From Flavobacterium sp. TAB 87 (lineage in GTDB: Bacteria; Bacteroidota; Bacteroidia; Flavobacteriales; Flavobacteriaceae): DNA of 64,000 nt. This document shows, piece by piece, positions 53,591-62,535 of the stretch. The notes under the pieces were generated by a model. The model was not told where the DNA came from and did no database searches. It was given only the letters and a program-made list of their open reading frames with translations. How positions within the stretch are numbered: position 1 is the first letter of the stretch; each line of letters opens with the position of its first letter. The translations under genes and the position numbers were made by a program. The stretch is taken from positions 124,001 through 188,000 of the forward strand of contig NZ_LLWK01000034.1 in NCBI RefSeq assembly GCF_001529295.1, given 5' to 3'.

Positions 53591-54178
53591 TTACCTTCCT
53601 TTTTTTCCAAAAAACTTCATGCGATAGTCTTGGAATGTTTTACCTTCTATAATGTTTTTTAATTTCTTTTGAATCAAACGCTTTTTTAGTGAAGATATTT
53701 TGTCTGTAAATAAAACGCCTTCAATATGATCATATTCATGCTGAATTACACGTGCAATCAATCCGTCAAAAACTTCAGTTTTCATAACGAAATCTTCTTC
53801 ACAATATTCTATTGTAATTTTCTCGTGACGAAATACATCTTCACGAACATCAGGAATACTTAAACAACCTTCATTAAATGACCACAATTCACCTTCTTCT
53901 TTGATGATCTTAGCGTTAATGAATGTTTTTCTAAACGATTTTAATTCTTTTTGTTCCTCTTCTTCCAGATCTTCATCGTCACTAAATGGAGCGGTATCAA
54001 TAACAAATAATCGTAGAGGCAAAGCAACTTGTGGAGCAGCTAAACCAACACCACAGGCATTACTCATCGTTTCGTACATGTTGGTAATAGTCTCTTTTAA
54101 ATTTGGGTGTTCTGCCGTAACATTTTCCCCAACTTTTCTTAAAACAGGATCACCATATCCTATAATCGGTAAAATCAT
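53591..54178 (-). CDS. def: Peptide deformylase
   Basis: The 195-residue enzyme has all three active-site motifs: GVGLAAPQ at 43-50, EGCLS at 103-107 (Cys105) and HEYDH at 147-151. It removes the formyl group from new proteins and binds a metal, usually Fe2+. A short acidic insert (about 66-79, DDEDLEEEEQKE) between motifs 1 and 2 is a Bacteroidetes feature. It lies 59 bases before DUF5606 on the same strand and carries a -7 box upstream. Confidence 0.97.
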   Translation of the reverse strand: MILPIIGYGDPVLRKVGENVTAEHPNLKETITNMYETMSNACGVGLAAPQVALPLRLFVIDTAPFSDDEDLEEEEQKELKSFRKTFINAKIIKEEGELWSFNEGCLSIPDVREDVFRHEKITIEYCEEDFVMKTEVFDGLIARVIQHEYDHIEGVLFTDKISSLKKRLIQKKLKNIIEGKTFQDYRMKFFGKKGR

Positions 54179-54242
54179 TTGTGTAGTATTACTATTATAC
54201 TTCTAAAAAAAAATCTGAAATTTGTTATCAGAATTAAGTTCG

Positions 54243-54250
54243 CAAAAGTA
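54243..54250 (-). promoter_or_regulatory. -7 box upstream of def
   Basis: The minus-strand TACTTTTG fits TANNTTTG, about 65 bases before the def ATG. Confidence 0.4.
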
Positions 54251-54356
54251 GTAAAAAATAATAATGATTTAGCCAAAGTATCCTTTTATATAACATTTAT
54301 TTGTAAGTTTAATTAAATCAAAGTCTGCTTTATAATTAATTGTTTCGTACAATTCT

Positions 54357-54364
54357 TACCTTTG
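54357..54364 (+). promoter_or_regulatory. -7 box upstream of the FUSC gene
   Basis: TACCTTTG fits TANNTTTG and lies 17 bases before the ATG at 54382. It falls downstream of the TTG at 54340, which supports the shorter start. A TTG at 54340-54342 could be a -33 but is only 14 bases away. Confidence 0.45.
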
Positions 54365-54381
54365 CTAGTAAACCCATAAAC

Positions 54382-56604
54382 ATGCTCCAAAAAATACGTA
54401 AACACACCAATAGTATCGCTTTTGTAAACGCATTAAAAATTACAATTGCGGCCGTGGTGCCAGTCATATTTTTTAGTTGGTTGGGTTATTTTACCATTGG
54501 TTTTGCGGTAGCTCTAGGCGCTTTTTTTGCTTTTCCAACGGACATTCCGAGTTCGATAAGACATAAGATCAATGGGCTATTTGTGGCATCCTTAATTTTT
54601 GCTGGAATTAATATTTTGGTTAATATATTTATTCCCTATCCCATTATTTTTTATCCGTTTTTGACAGCTTTACTTTTTCTGGCTTCGATGCTAACCGTTT
54701 ACGGTCAGCGAGCAACTATGGTTTCGTTCTCGGCATTATTAGCGATTTCTTTATCATTTGCACATATTCACGAAGGTTGGGATATTTTAATTTATGCCGG
54801 ATACACCTTTGCGGGAGGTATGTTTTTCTTATTGGTCTCTTTAATTTTTCATTACCTTCAACCGCATCGATATGCCGAAATCGAATTAGCAGCAGTTATA
54901 AAATTAACCGCAAAATACTTGAAACTTCGAGGTGATTTATGGAGCCCAGGCGCAAACAGACAAAAAATTACCGAGAAACAGCTTAATCTTCAAGTCGAAG
55001 TCAACACCATACACGAAAACCTTCGAAAAGTACTTTTTAGCGATAAAATAAATTCAGGAATCTCGGCTCAAAGTAAAAAAATGTTGATTGCTTTTATCAC
55101 TTTAGTCGAAATTCAAGAGTTAGCTTTATCTACTTCTTTTGACCACGATAAGTTGCAAGGATACTTTAAGAAAAACCCAGAAGTGCTGTTTGCGTATCAA
55201 AACTTAGCTTATAAGCTGGCGAATCGATTGAATAAATTAGCCAAGAGTGTCCACAAACCTGTTGCCTATAGTTCTAAACACGATATAAATGATGCTTTAA
55301 AGAAACTTGAAAAAGGGATTCAAATTTATAAAAATGATCCGCACGTTACAGATCGCACTGAAGGCGTATTGATGTTAACCAACATGTCTAAATATGCTAA
55401 AAATCAGGTAGAAAAAATTAGAATTGTTGATCGTGCTTTTTCGATGGCGGTAAAATCATTTGATTTTAAAGAACGAAATAATAACTTGGAAAAGTTTCTT
55501 ACGCCACAGTATTATCCTATTCGTACGCTAATTGAAAATTTAAGTTTTTCATCTACTTTATTTCGTCATTCGCTGCGTTTAACTTGTACAATCATGGTCG
55601 GTTTTATAATAGGCCAGTTTCTACCTTTTCAAAATGTGTATTGGATTTTAATGACGATCGTTGTTATTATGCGCCCTGGTTATGGTTTAACCAAAGAACG
55701 TTCGTACAACCGAATTTTCGGAACTGTTTTGGGTGCTATAATTGCATTCGGAATTGTTTCTTTAGTAAAAAACAACACAGCCATTAGCATTTTTGCGATT
55801 ATGTGTATGCTCATCGGGATTTCTTTTACGCAAAGTAATTACAAAGTTGGTGCTACTTTTATTACGATGTATGTTGTATTTGTGTACGGAATCGTTACTC
55901 CTAATATTTACGAAGTCATTCAATTTCGAATTATTGATTCGGTAGTTGGTGCTACTTTGGCATTTTTAGCTAATTATTTTTTATGGCCTTCTTGGGAATT
56001 TTTAAGTACCAAACCATTCGTGACGCGCTCCGTCGAAGCCAATCGAGATTACCTCAAAGAAATTGCAGTTTTTTACAACAACAAAGGTATTGTTTCATTA
56101 GATTATCGCTTGGCGCGAAAGAAAGCTTTTATCGAAATTGGAAATTTAATGACCTCTTTTCAACGGATGTTACAAGAACCAAAGTCGAAACAAGCGTTAC
56201 TACCGCAAATAAATAAGTTAGCAGTGATGAATCATTCCTTATTGTCTGCTACTGCATCTCTAGGAACTTATATTCAATCGCACGAAACGACTTCGGCTTC
56301 AGACGCTTTTAACTTTATTGTAGATACTGTTATAAAAAAGCTTACTGCAGCTGTCGCTATACTCAAAGGAGAACCTTTTATTTTTGACTCCGAAAAAGAT
56401 GAAGAAGCCTTAACACTTCGTTTTCAAGAATTAAAAAAAGTTCGTGAAAAATTGTATGCAGATCAAAACTCCCAGTTAGAATCAGAAACAGACGATTACA
56501 GACAAGAAGTACAATTGGTTATTGAGCAACTTACTTGGATGAATAATATTTCTGATAACATTTTGAAGGTCACAAAAGAATTTGTGTCTGGTAACCATCT
56601 GTAA
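54382..56604 (+). CDS. FUSC/YccS-like inner-membrane transporter
   Basis: ATG 54382 gives 740 residues; an earlier TTG at 54340 is upstream of the -7 box. The protein has a first membrane block (about 20-165), a long helical soluble part (about 175-375), a second membrane block (about 385-540) of the FUSC type, and a helical end. Members include aromatic acid and fusaric acid exporters and the YccS group. The substrate is unknown. It has no adaptor or channel gene next to it. Confidence 0.85.
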   Translation: MLQKIRKHTNSIAFVNALKITIAAVVPVIFFSWLGYFTIGFAVALGAFFAFPTDIPSSIRHKINGLFVASLIFAGINILVNIFIPYPIIFYPFLTALLFLASMLTVYGQRATMVSFSALLAISLSFAHIHEGWDILIYAGYTFAGGMFFLLVSLIFHYLQPHRYAEIELAAVIKLTAKYLKLRGDLWSPGANRQKITEKQLNLQVEVNTIHENLRKVLFSDKINSGISAQSKKMLIAFITLVEIQELALSTSFDHDKLQGYFKKNPEVLFAYQNLAYKLANRLNKLAKSVHKPVAYSSKHDINDALKKLEKGIQIYKNDPHVTDRTEGVLMLTNMSKYAKNQVEKIRIVDRAFSMAVKSFDFKERNNNLEKFLTPQYYPIRTLIENLSFSSTLFRHSLRLTCTIMVGFIIGQFLPFQNVYWILMTIVVIMRPGYGLTKERSYNRIFGTVLGAIIAFGIVSLVKNNTAISIFAIMCMLIGISFTQSNYKVGATFITMYVVFVYGIVTPNIYEVIQFRIIDSVVGATLAFLANYFLWPSWEFLSTKPFVTRSVEANRDYLKEIAVFYNNKGIVSLDYRLARKKAFIEIGNLMTSFQRMLQEPKSKQALLPQINKLAVMNHSLLSATASLGTYIQSHETTSASDAFNFIVDTVIKKLTAAVAILKGEPFIFDSEKDEEALTLRFQELKKVREKLYADQNSQLESETDDYRQEVQLVIEQLTWMNNISDNILKVTKEFVSGNHL

Positions 56605-56655
56605 CAAAAATGTTTGACGGTAAATTAAAAACTCTTATTACTTACATTAAACTCT

Positions 56656-57126
56656 TCAGCTTAAGGCAATAAAATAATTCAGCTGCCATTTTTGTGTTGC
56701 CAATGCTTGCTTACTCGTTGCGATATCCCAAGGTGCATACAATCTAATTGCCCTTTTTCCTTCTTTAACTGCTGTAGAGAAAACTCCCTGCTGAAATAAG
56801 ACATCTTGAGGAAATAAAAATAGACCTAAATGACTTTTGTTTTTAACTAAAACAGCAACATAATCAATCGCATCTGTGGCATCAAAAGGTGCTATTATTT
56901 TATTCGGATTCCTTTTCCACAACGTCACAAATTGACCAATTTTGGTGGGTGTAATTTTTGCTTGTCGATATACAATTAATTTAGTGTTTAGTGCAAATCG
57001 ACAAGCATTGTACTCTTTACTTTCTTTTTCAATGAGTACAGTTTGATAATTGAAAGGTTCAGTTAATGAAAAATTCTTACTTAAAAAAGCAACGCAAAAA
57101 CATGGTATGATTCTCTCTAAATTCAA
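56656..57126 (-). CDS. MepB family protein
   Basis: The 156-residue protein matches the MepB family with SKEYNACRFALNTKLIVYRQAKITPTK near 36-62, GQFVTLWKRNPN near 63-74, and PWDIATSKQALATQKWQLNYF near 132-152. MepB was named from the staphylococcal mepRAB efflux locus, where its function is unknown; no MATE pump or MarR regulator is next to it here, so it is not part of a mepRAB operon. It follows the metallo-hydrolase gene by 17 bases. Confidence 0.88.
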   Translation of the reverse strand: MNLERIIPCFCVAFLSKNFSLTEPFNYQTVLIEKESKEYNACRFALNTKLIVYRQAKITPTKIGQFVTLWKRNPNKIIAPFDATDAIDYVAVLVKNKSHLGLFLFPQDVLFQQGVFSTAVKEGKRAIRLYAPWDIATSKQALATQKWQLNYFIALS

Positions 57127-57143
57127 AAAAATAAAATTAGAAT

Positions 57144-57821
57144 TTACAATTCAATTGACTCACCAATTTCTAAAAGCATCAAATCTTTTTGGTTGTCAAA
57201 AAACTTTTTGATAGCTGCTTCATGATCAATTTCGATATAACCAAAAGTATCAAAATGATACCCTAAAATTTTATCGCATGCTACAAAGTCAGAAGCAATA
57301 ATAGCATCTTCTACATCCATTGTAAAATTATTACCAATAGGTAAGATTGCTAAGTCTAATTTTGTTCTAAGCGGAATTAGCTTCATGTCCATCGTCAATG
57401 CCGTGTCGCCCGCAATGTAAATGTTTTTATGTTCGCCTTCGATTACAAAACCACCCGGATTTCCACCGTAACTTCCGTCTGGGAAAGAACTAGAATGAAT
57501 GGCGTTCACATATTTTACCTTTCCAAAATCAAACTGCCAACTTCCGCCATGGTTCATTGGGTGCGTTTTAAAGTCTTTATTACCGTAATAACCCGCAATT
57601 TCAGCATTAGAAACAATAGTTGCATCGGTTCTTTTTGCAATAGCCTCTACATCCAAAACGTGATCGCCGTGCGCATGAGTCAGCAAAATGTAATCTACTT
57701 TTAAAGAATTTATATCAATGTGTGATGCACTCGGATTTGCCGAAATATAAGGATCGACTAAAATATGCTTTCCCCCTACTTCTATTCCTAAAGAAGCGTG
57801 ACCGTAAAATGTAATTTTCAT
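57144..57821 (-). CDS. UPF0173-type metal-dependent hydrolase
   Basis: The 225-residue protein has the metallo-beta-lactamase fold with THAHGDH at 48-54 and later histidines and aspartates (GDTALTMDMK near 138 and HFDTFG near 190), giving two metal sites. UPF0173 members are common in Bacteroidetes and probably hydrolyse a phosphate ester or lactone; the substrate is unknown. It lies between menA and the MepB gene. The 39-base gap to menA suggests one operon. Confidence 0.9.
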   Translation of the reverse strand: MKITFYGHASLGIEVGGKHILVDPYISANPSASHIDINSLKVDYILLTHAHGDHVLDVEAIAKRTDATIVSNAEIAGYYGNKDFKTHPMNHGGSWQFDFGKVKYVNAIHSSSFPDGSYGGNPGGFVIEGEHKNIYIAGDTALTMDMKLIPLRTKLDLAILPIGNNFTMDVEDAIIASDFVACDKILGYHFDTFGYIEIDHEAAIKKFFDNQKDLMLLEIGESIEL

Positions 57822-57860
57822 AATCTATCAATTAAAAGTTATAGGTAAACAATAGCGCTT

Positions 57861-58823
57861 TTAACGGCCGCCAAGAAATAAATTTACAAAAATATCAGAA
57901 AGCAATGAAATCATCGATACCGATAAAAGTAGGGAAAGTAAAAAAGTACTCAATGCTAATTTTTTTAATTCAGGATCCAATAATCTTGGTTCTTTGTTAT
58001 TGGCCACCGTTTTTAAATGAGCCAACATCGGAATGAACGCTAAAACAAATAAATATTGGTCTAAACGAAAATCACTTAGAAAGGAAAACACTACAACCGA
58101 AATAATAGCGGTTAACACCAAGAAATAATGATAATTTTTGGCTTTTTTTCCTCCCATTTGCACTACCAATGTATTTTTATTTGATTTTCTATCCGATGCT
58201 TCGTCTCTCATATTATTAAGATTTAAAACGCCAACGCTCAATAAACCAATGCTTACAGCAGGTAAAATAAGTAAAGGATCCAGCTCTTTTGAATACAAAA
58301 AACTCACACCCAAAGTACTTACCAATCCAAAAAAAACAAAAACAAAAGCATCTCCTAAACCTCTGTAACCATAAGCAGAACGACCAACAGTGTAACGAAT
58401 TGCTGCTGTTATGGCTGCAATTCCTAAAATAAGGAAAAACAACGAATACACAAAGTTTGACACGCCAAACGCAAAGTAAATTAAGGCTATTGCAGATAAA
58501 AGTGTTAAAAATGAAGTAAGAACAATAGCGTTCTTCATTTCCTTAGGAGTTATTTTTCCACTCTGAATTGTACGTTGTGGTCCTACTCTGTCGGCATTAT
58601 CAGTTCCTTTGAGTCCATCGCCATAATCATTGGCGAAGTTAGATAGCACTTGCAATCCTAAGGTTGTTAATAAAGCAAAACCTAAAATTTTCCAATCAAA
58701 AACGTCTGTAGGTGTGTATATGTCTGCAGGCGGATTGGCTAATGCAAAGATACTTCCAACAATAATTCCAGACACAGATAAGGGTAATGTTCGCAATCTT
58801 GCCGCTTCAATCCAATGTTTCAT
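57861..58823 (-). CDS. menA: 1,4-Dihydroxy-2-naphthoate polyprenyltransferase
   Basis: The 320-residue membrane protein has the UbiA-fold motifs FANDYGDGLKGTDNADR near 63-79 and NNMRDEASDRKSNKN near 207-221, which bind the pyrophosphate through Mg. Eight or more helices are visible. It attaches the isoprenoid tail to the naphthoate ring in menaquinone synthesis. It lies downstream of two PH-domain genes and menB on the same strand. Confidence 0.94.
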   Translation of the reverse strand: MKHWIEAARLRTLPLSVSGIIVGSIFALANPPADIYTPTDVFDWKILGFALLTTLGLQVLSNFANDYGDGLKGTDNADRVGPQRTIQSGKITPKEMKNAIVLTSFLTLLSAIALIYFAFGVSNFVYSLFFLILGIAAITAAIRYTVGRSAYGYRGLGDAFVFVFFGLVSTLGVSFLYSKELDPLLILPAVSIGLLSVGVLNLNNMRDEASDRKSNKNTLVVQMGGKKAKNYHYFLVLTAIISVVVFSFLSDFRLDQYLFVLAFIPMLAHLKTVANNKEPRLLDPELKKLALSTFLLSLLLSVSMISLLSDIFVNLFLGGR

Positions 58824-58866
58824 TATACTTTATTTTATTATTTATTTTTAAATTTACTTTTGCAAA

Positions 58867-60384
58867 CTACATCCAATTGCTGTCTGACGTTTCCATTTTG
58901 TACAACCACAGGTTTGTAAATTGCTTGATAGCGGTAAAATTTCCCAATTGAAAACTCAACCTTCCTCCTGCAGTATGCAAAGTTAAAGAACCAATATTAC
59001 TATTTTGATGCCAAAAAAGCTGCGAGGTTGTAATTGCTTGTATTTTACTGACAACAATTATTTTGTTAGTAATATCCCAAGCGCCACTTTGATGAATTAT
59101 AAAATCATCTTTAATAAAAAGACGGTTGTTTTTAAATAGAAAATACTGAATCATTCCAACAAATAGAACTAAAAATCCCAATACGTAATCAGCCGTTTCC
59201 ATTTTCTCTAATAAAAAATCTCTGAGAAAATAGTACGCTAGTACTGGTAAACCAATCGATATAAAAATAGAAAAACCAAGTTTTCTAAAATTAGGTTTTA
59301 ATTGCACTCCTTTTTCGGGAATCTTTTGAAAAAGCAACTTTAAAATAGCGTCTCTTTCTACCGTATTACAACCCGGAATTTCAATTGCAGATTGGTGTTC
59401 TTTGGTTTCTCCTCCAGTCGCTTGTGTTATTTTAAGCCCTAAAACATTCATTTTTTTTTGAAAAAAATTCTGAGTGATACTCGCGATCTGAACTTTTTCT
59501 GGCTTTAAAATAGTGCTCTTAGTATTTAACAGTCCGAAGGATAATAATAAAGAACCATTTTGTTTGGCAATACTATAATCAAAATAAGTAAAAATCGTCT
59601 TTACCAAATTTACTATAATAATGGACAAAAAGAAAACTACACATAGCAGTAGACTTAATCTTAATACCTGACTTGTATTGACATAATTTTCTACATTCTC
59701 TAATTCTAAAACATCTCTACCAGTAAATCGCTTGAAATAATCAAGAATAGTAAGTAAAAAAGCCAATATGATCAAAAAGCTTTTAAGGTAATTTCTCGTA
59801 ATTCCAATTTTTAATAAACTTAAAAAACTAATTTTGAGGAAAGGAATTTCAGTTTTGGCAAATTCTTGATTGCGATTGCCATCTAACTCATCACTTACAG
59901 AATTGCCCACAACTATTTTGCTTTCATTCAATAATAATTGTGCTTTCAAATCTAATGCTAAATCATGAGCAATTGCTTTGATATGCACTTCTTTTTTACT
60001 GGAACCAGCCGTGTCTGCAGTTAATTCATAAACTCCAAATAGTCTTTGAATTAAAGATTGATTGACGTTTACTTGCTGAATCTTATTAAGCTGTATGGTT
60101 GTTTTCGTTTTATTAAAAACACCTTCGGTTATTATAAATTCATCATTTTCTTGATTAATATAAAAGGTGAAATTTAAATATTTCAAATAAGAAATAAAAC
60201 TAACAATAATTACAAAACATAGAATTGCAGCAAAAAAATAAACCTTATTTATTTCGTTAAATTTCAAAATCCAAATTACAAAAAGAGGCCAAATCGCTCT
60301 AATGTACTGTTTAAGTGCATACAGAAACATCACGAAAATACCTAAAATAGATTGACGCTGTGGCTGAGTAAAATTGGCTTTCAT
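58867..60384 (-). CDS. PH-domain membrane protein (YdbT-like)
   Basis: The 505-residue protein has about six membrane helices in pairs (near 17-33, 48-66, 190-210, 232-254, 370-388 and 397-415) and three bacterial PH (YdbT/DUF304-type) domains, for example NKTKTTIQLNKIQQVNVNQSLIQRLFGVYEL near 89-119 and ISKIQAITTSQLFW near 455-468. The function of these proteins is not known; they may scaffold or bind membrane components. Its ATG overlaps the stop codon of the smaller PH gene by one base, so they are translationally coupled. Confidence 0.85.
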   Translation of the reverse strand: MKANFTQPQRQSILGIFVMFLYALKQYIRAIWPLFVIWILKFNEINKVYFFAAILCFVIIVSFISYLKYLNFTFYINQENDEFIITEGVFNKTKTTIQLNKIQQVNVNQSLIQRLFGVYELTADTAGSSKKEVHIKAIAHDLALDLKAQLLLNESKIVVGNSVSDELDGNRNQEFAKTEIPFLKISFLSLLKIGITRNYLKSFLIILAFLLTILDYFKRFTGRDVLELENVENYVNTSQVLRLSLLLCVVFFLSIIIVNLVKTIFTYFDYSIAKQNGSLLLSFGLLNTKSTILKPEKVQIASITQNFFQKKMNVLGLKITQATGGETKEHQSAIEIPGCNTVERDAILKLLFQKIPEKGVQLKPNFRKLGFSIFISIGLPVLAYYFLRDFLLEKMETADYVLGFLVLFVGMIQYFLFKNNRLFIKDDFIIHQSGAWDITNKIIVVSKIQAITTSQLFWHQNSNIGSLTLHTAGGRLSFQLGNFTAIKQFTNLWLYKMETSDSNWM

Positions 60385-60899
60385 TATAATTGTTTTTGAA
60401 TTTTCCCCATAAGCAATTGTTTAATGTTTTCAGCTTGTTCTTTTGCAATTCCTGGAATCTGAATGTCACTAGCACTTCCGCCTGCGGTAAATATTTCAAC
60501 TTTTGCTAAACCAAAAAATCGAGAAAGTAAACCTTCATGCAGAGCCACGTGTTGGACACGATTATACGGAATTACAAGTGTATTAGTAGCAATAATTCCA
60601 TGTCTGAATAAAACATCATGATTGCGAAAAGCAAACCCCTTTTTTTTATAGTTTACTCTCGACAAAAACAAAACTACAATTAGCACGATGACAAATAAGG
60701 CTATAAATTGTCCTTTAAATGGAGCCAGTTCTATAGTAAAATACAAAAGAAAACCAAGTCCAACAAAAAGTAGCGCAAAGAATATAAATAATTCTAATAG
60801 TACCACTTTCCAAAAATTGGGGTGCAGCAACGAAAATTCGACTTCCTCAAACTTTGGAAGTAATGTAGTATCTAAAGTTTCATTTGTAAAATCTTCCAT
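60384..60899 (-). CDS. Small PH-domain membrane protein (YdbS-like)
   Basis: The 171-residue protein has two membrane helices (about 33-52 and 59-77) and a single bacterial PH domain (about 90-160) with VIPYNRVQHVALHEGLLSRFFGLAKVEIFTAGG. It forms a pair with the larger PH protein directly downstream. The same layout (short YdbS with one PH domain and longer YdbT with three) is known from Bacillus, where the role is unclear. It is followed by the larger gene in a TAATG overlap. Confidence 0.85.
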   Translation of the reverse strand: MEDFTNETLDTTLLPKFEEVEFSLLHPNFWKVVLLELFIFFALLFVGLGFLLYFTIELAPFKGQFIALFVIVLIVVLFLSRVNYKKKGFAFRNHDVLFRHGIIATNTLVIPYNRVQHVALHEGLLSRFFGLAKVEIFTAGGSASDIQIPGIAKEQAENIKQLLMGKIQKQL

Positions 60900-60965
60900 T
60901 CTCTATTTTAAATTCATATTATAAATCTCAAGTTCCAATATTGAAACTTGAGACTGTAGTTATTA

Positions 60966-61799
60966 TTATGGTAACCATTTATTTTCGCCAAAGTTTGGTT
61001 TTCTTTTTTCCAAAAATGCATTTCTTCCTTCTTTTGCTTCTTCAGTCATATAGGCCAAACGCGTCGCTTCACCTGCAAAAACCTGCTGTCCAACCATTCC
61101 GTCGTCTGTCAAGTTCATTGAAAATTTTAGCATTTTTATCGAAGTTGGCGATTTTTGTAAAATTTCTTGTGCCCATTGGTAAGCAGTACTTTCCAACTCC
61201 TCATGCGGAATGACAGCATTTACCATTCCCATATCCATCGCTTCTTGAGCAGAATAATTTCTTCCTAAAAAGAAAATTTCACGTGCTTTTTTCTGCCCCA
61301 CCATTTTAGCCAAATAAGCCGATCCGTAACCTCCATCAAAACTAGTTACATCAGCATCCGTTTGTTTAAAAATTGCGTGTTCTTTACTCGCTAACGTTAG
61401 GTCACAAACCACGTGCAAACTATGTCCGCCACCAACAGCCCAACCAGGAACTACGGCAATAACCACTTTAGGCATGAAACGAATCAATCGCTGTACCTCT
61501 AAGATATTTAAGCGATGTTGACCGTCTTCGCCCACATACCCTTGATGTCCACGTGCATTTTGATCACCTCCGCTGCAAAAAGAGTAGACTCCGTCTTTAG
61601 TAGAAGGACCTTCGCCAGTTAATAAAACAACTCCTATCGAAGTGTCTTCTTGGGCATCGTAAAAAGCTTGGTATAATTCGGAAGTCGTTTTAGGTCGAAA
61701 AGCATTTCGAACATTGGGTCTATTAAAAGCAATTCGTGCAACACCATTGCATTTCTTATACGTTATATCTTCAAATTCTTTGGCAGTAATCCAATCCAT
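60966..61799 (-). CDS. menB: 1,4-Dihydroxy-2-naphthoyl-CoA synthase
   Basis: The 277-residue enzyme has the crotonase fold with the oxyanion-hole motif FCSGGDQNARGHQGY near 72-86 and GGGHSLHVVCDLTLAS near 117-132, plus the active-site DVTSFDGGYGSAYLAK near 142-157. It closes o-succinylbenzoyl-CoA to dihydroxynaphthoyl-CoA in menaquinone synthesis. The strand order menB, PH, PH, menA is probably an operon, though the menB gene and the small PH gene are 66 bases apart. Confidence 0.97.
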   Translation of the reverse strand: MDWITAKEFEDITYKKCNGVARIAFNRPNVRNAFRPKTTSELYQAFYDAQEDTSIGVVLLTGEGPSTKDGVYSFCSGGDQNARGHQGYVGEDGQHRLNILEVQRLIRFMPKVVIAVVPGWAVGGGHSLHVVCDLTLASKEHAIFKQTDADVTSFDGGYGSAYLAKMVGQKKAREIFFLGRNYSAQEAMDMGMVNAVIPHEELESTAYQWAQEILQKSPTSIKMLKFSMNLTDDGMVGQQVFAGEATRLAYMTEEAKEGRNAFLEKRKPNFGENKWLP

Positions 61800-62535
61800 T
61801 TTATTCTATATTAAAAAAATTATAGTGTAAAAATAAGGCATTTTTTAGAGATACAAGCACTCCAATAAAAGGAAGCGCATTATACAATTGCTGCAAATGG
61901 CAGTAAATCGAACAATTTCTAAAATAAATTGTAGCTTTTGAGTGAAATACATTAAATAAGTTGTATCTTTAGAATCTAGTAATCAACCAAATGACCTTAT
62001 TTTTGGTTCTGCTAGATTGAAGTATTTTCACTGATTTATTAACCTAAAAAATGATTTTTTTGAGACACTTGAAACAACTTGTCGCTCATTTTCATAGGGT
62101 TTTAGATACCAAAACTACGATTAATGAGCAAATGTTTAGTTCTGTTGACGTAATTGTAAAAAATAAAAAGTAACACCAACGGTTAACTGCAAGATTAATA
62201 ACGTCGCATTCTATTTAAAATTTATAAGAATTTAAAAGCGATAATTGATTTTGAAATGAAAGCTAGAAACCAATGGGTCTACCGTAAAATTTGTTTAGAC
62301 AATTAAATTAGCACAACAACATTTAAAAGACAACCATCAAAAGATACTGCTCTTTTATAACAATGAAGAAGATCTATAATTACTAAACTTTAAAGAGTAG
62401 CTTTTCTAATTTTATCTGATGATGTAACGCATTAATTTTATTTTTGTTTTTACTAATTACAATTTTTTTTAAAACTTAAATAAAGTAGAAAGGCCAATCA
62501 ATTCTGATTGGCCTTTCTTATTTTTATAACATGTA
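61800..62535. other. Gene-poor stretch of about 740 bases
   Basis: No clear gene. A 40-codon ATG frame runs 62051-62173 (MIFLRHLKQLVAHFHRVLD...), with TATTTTTG 46 bases before it, but the frame has no known relatives I can name. Later fragments (about 62240-62380) read like short coding pieces separated by stops, suggesting a decayed gene. A terminator for the next gene lies at the right end. Confidence 0.5.
62489..62516 (-). terminator. Terminator after the CvfB-like gene
   Basis: A perfect 12-base-pair stem (62489-62500 with 62505-62516) with a 4-base loop, placed directly after the minus-strand gene. Confidence 0.8.

Noticed and set aside
53901..54206. Plus-strand frame of 101 codons over def
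   Set aside because: It is the complement of the peptide deformylase gene, whose three active-site motifs are intact.
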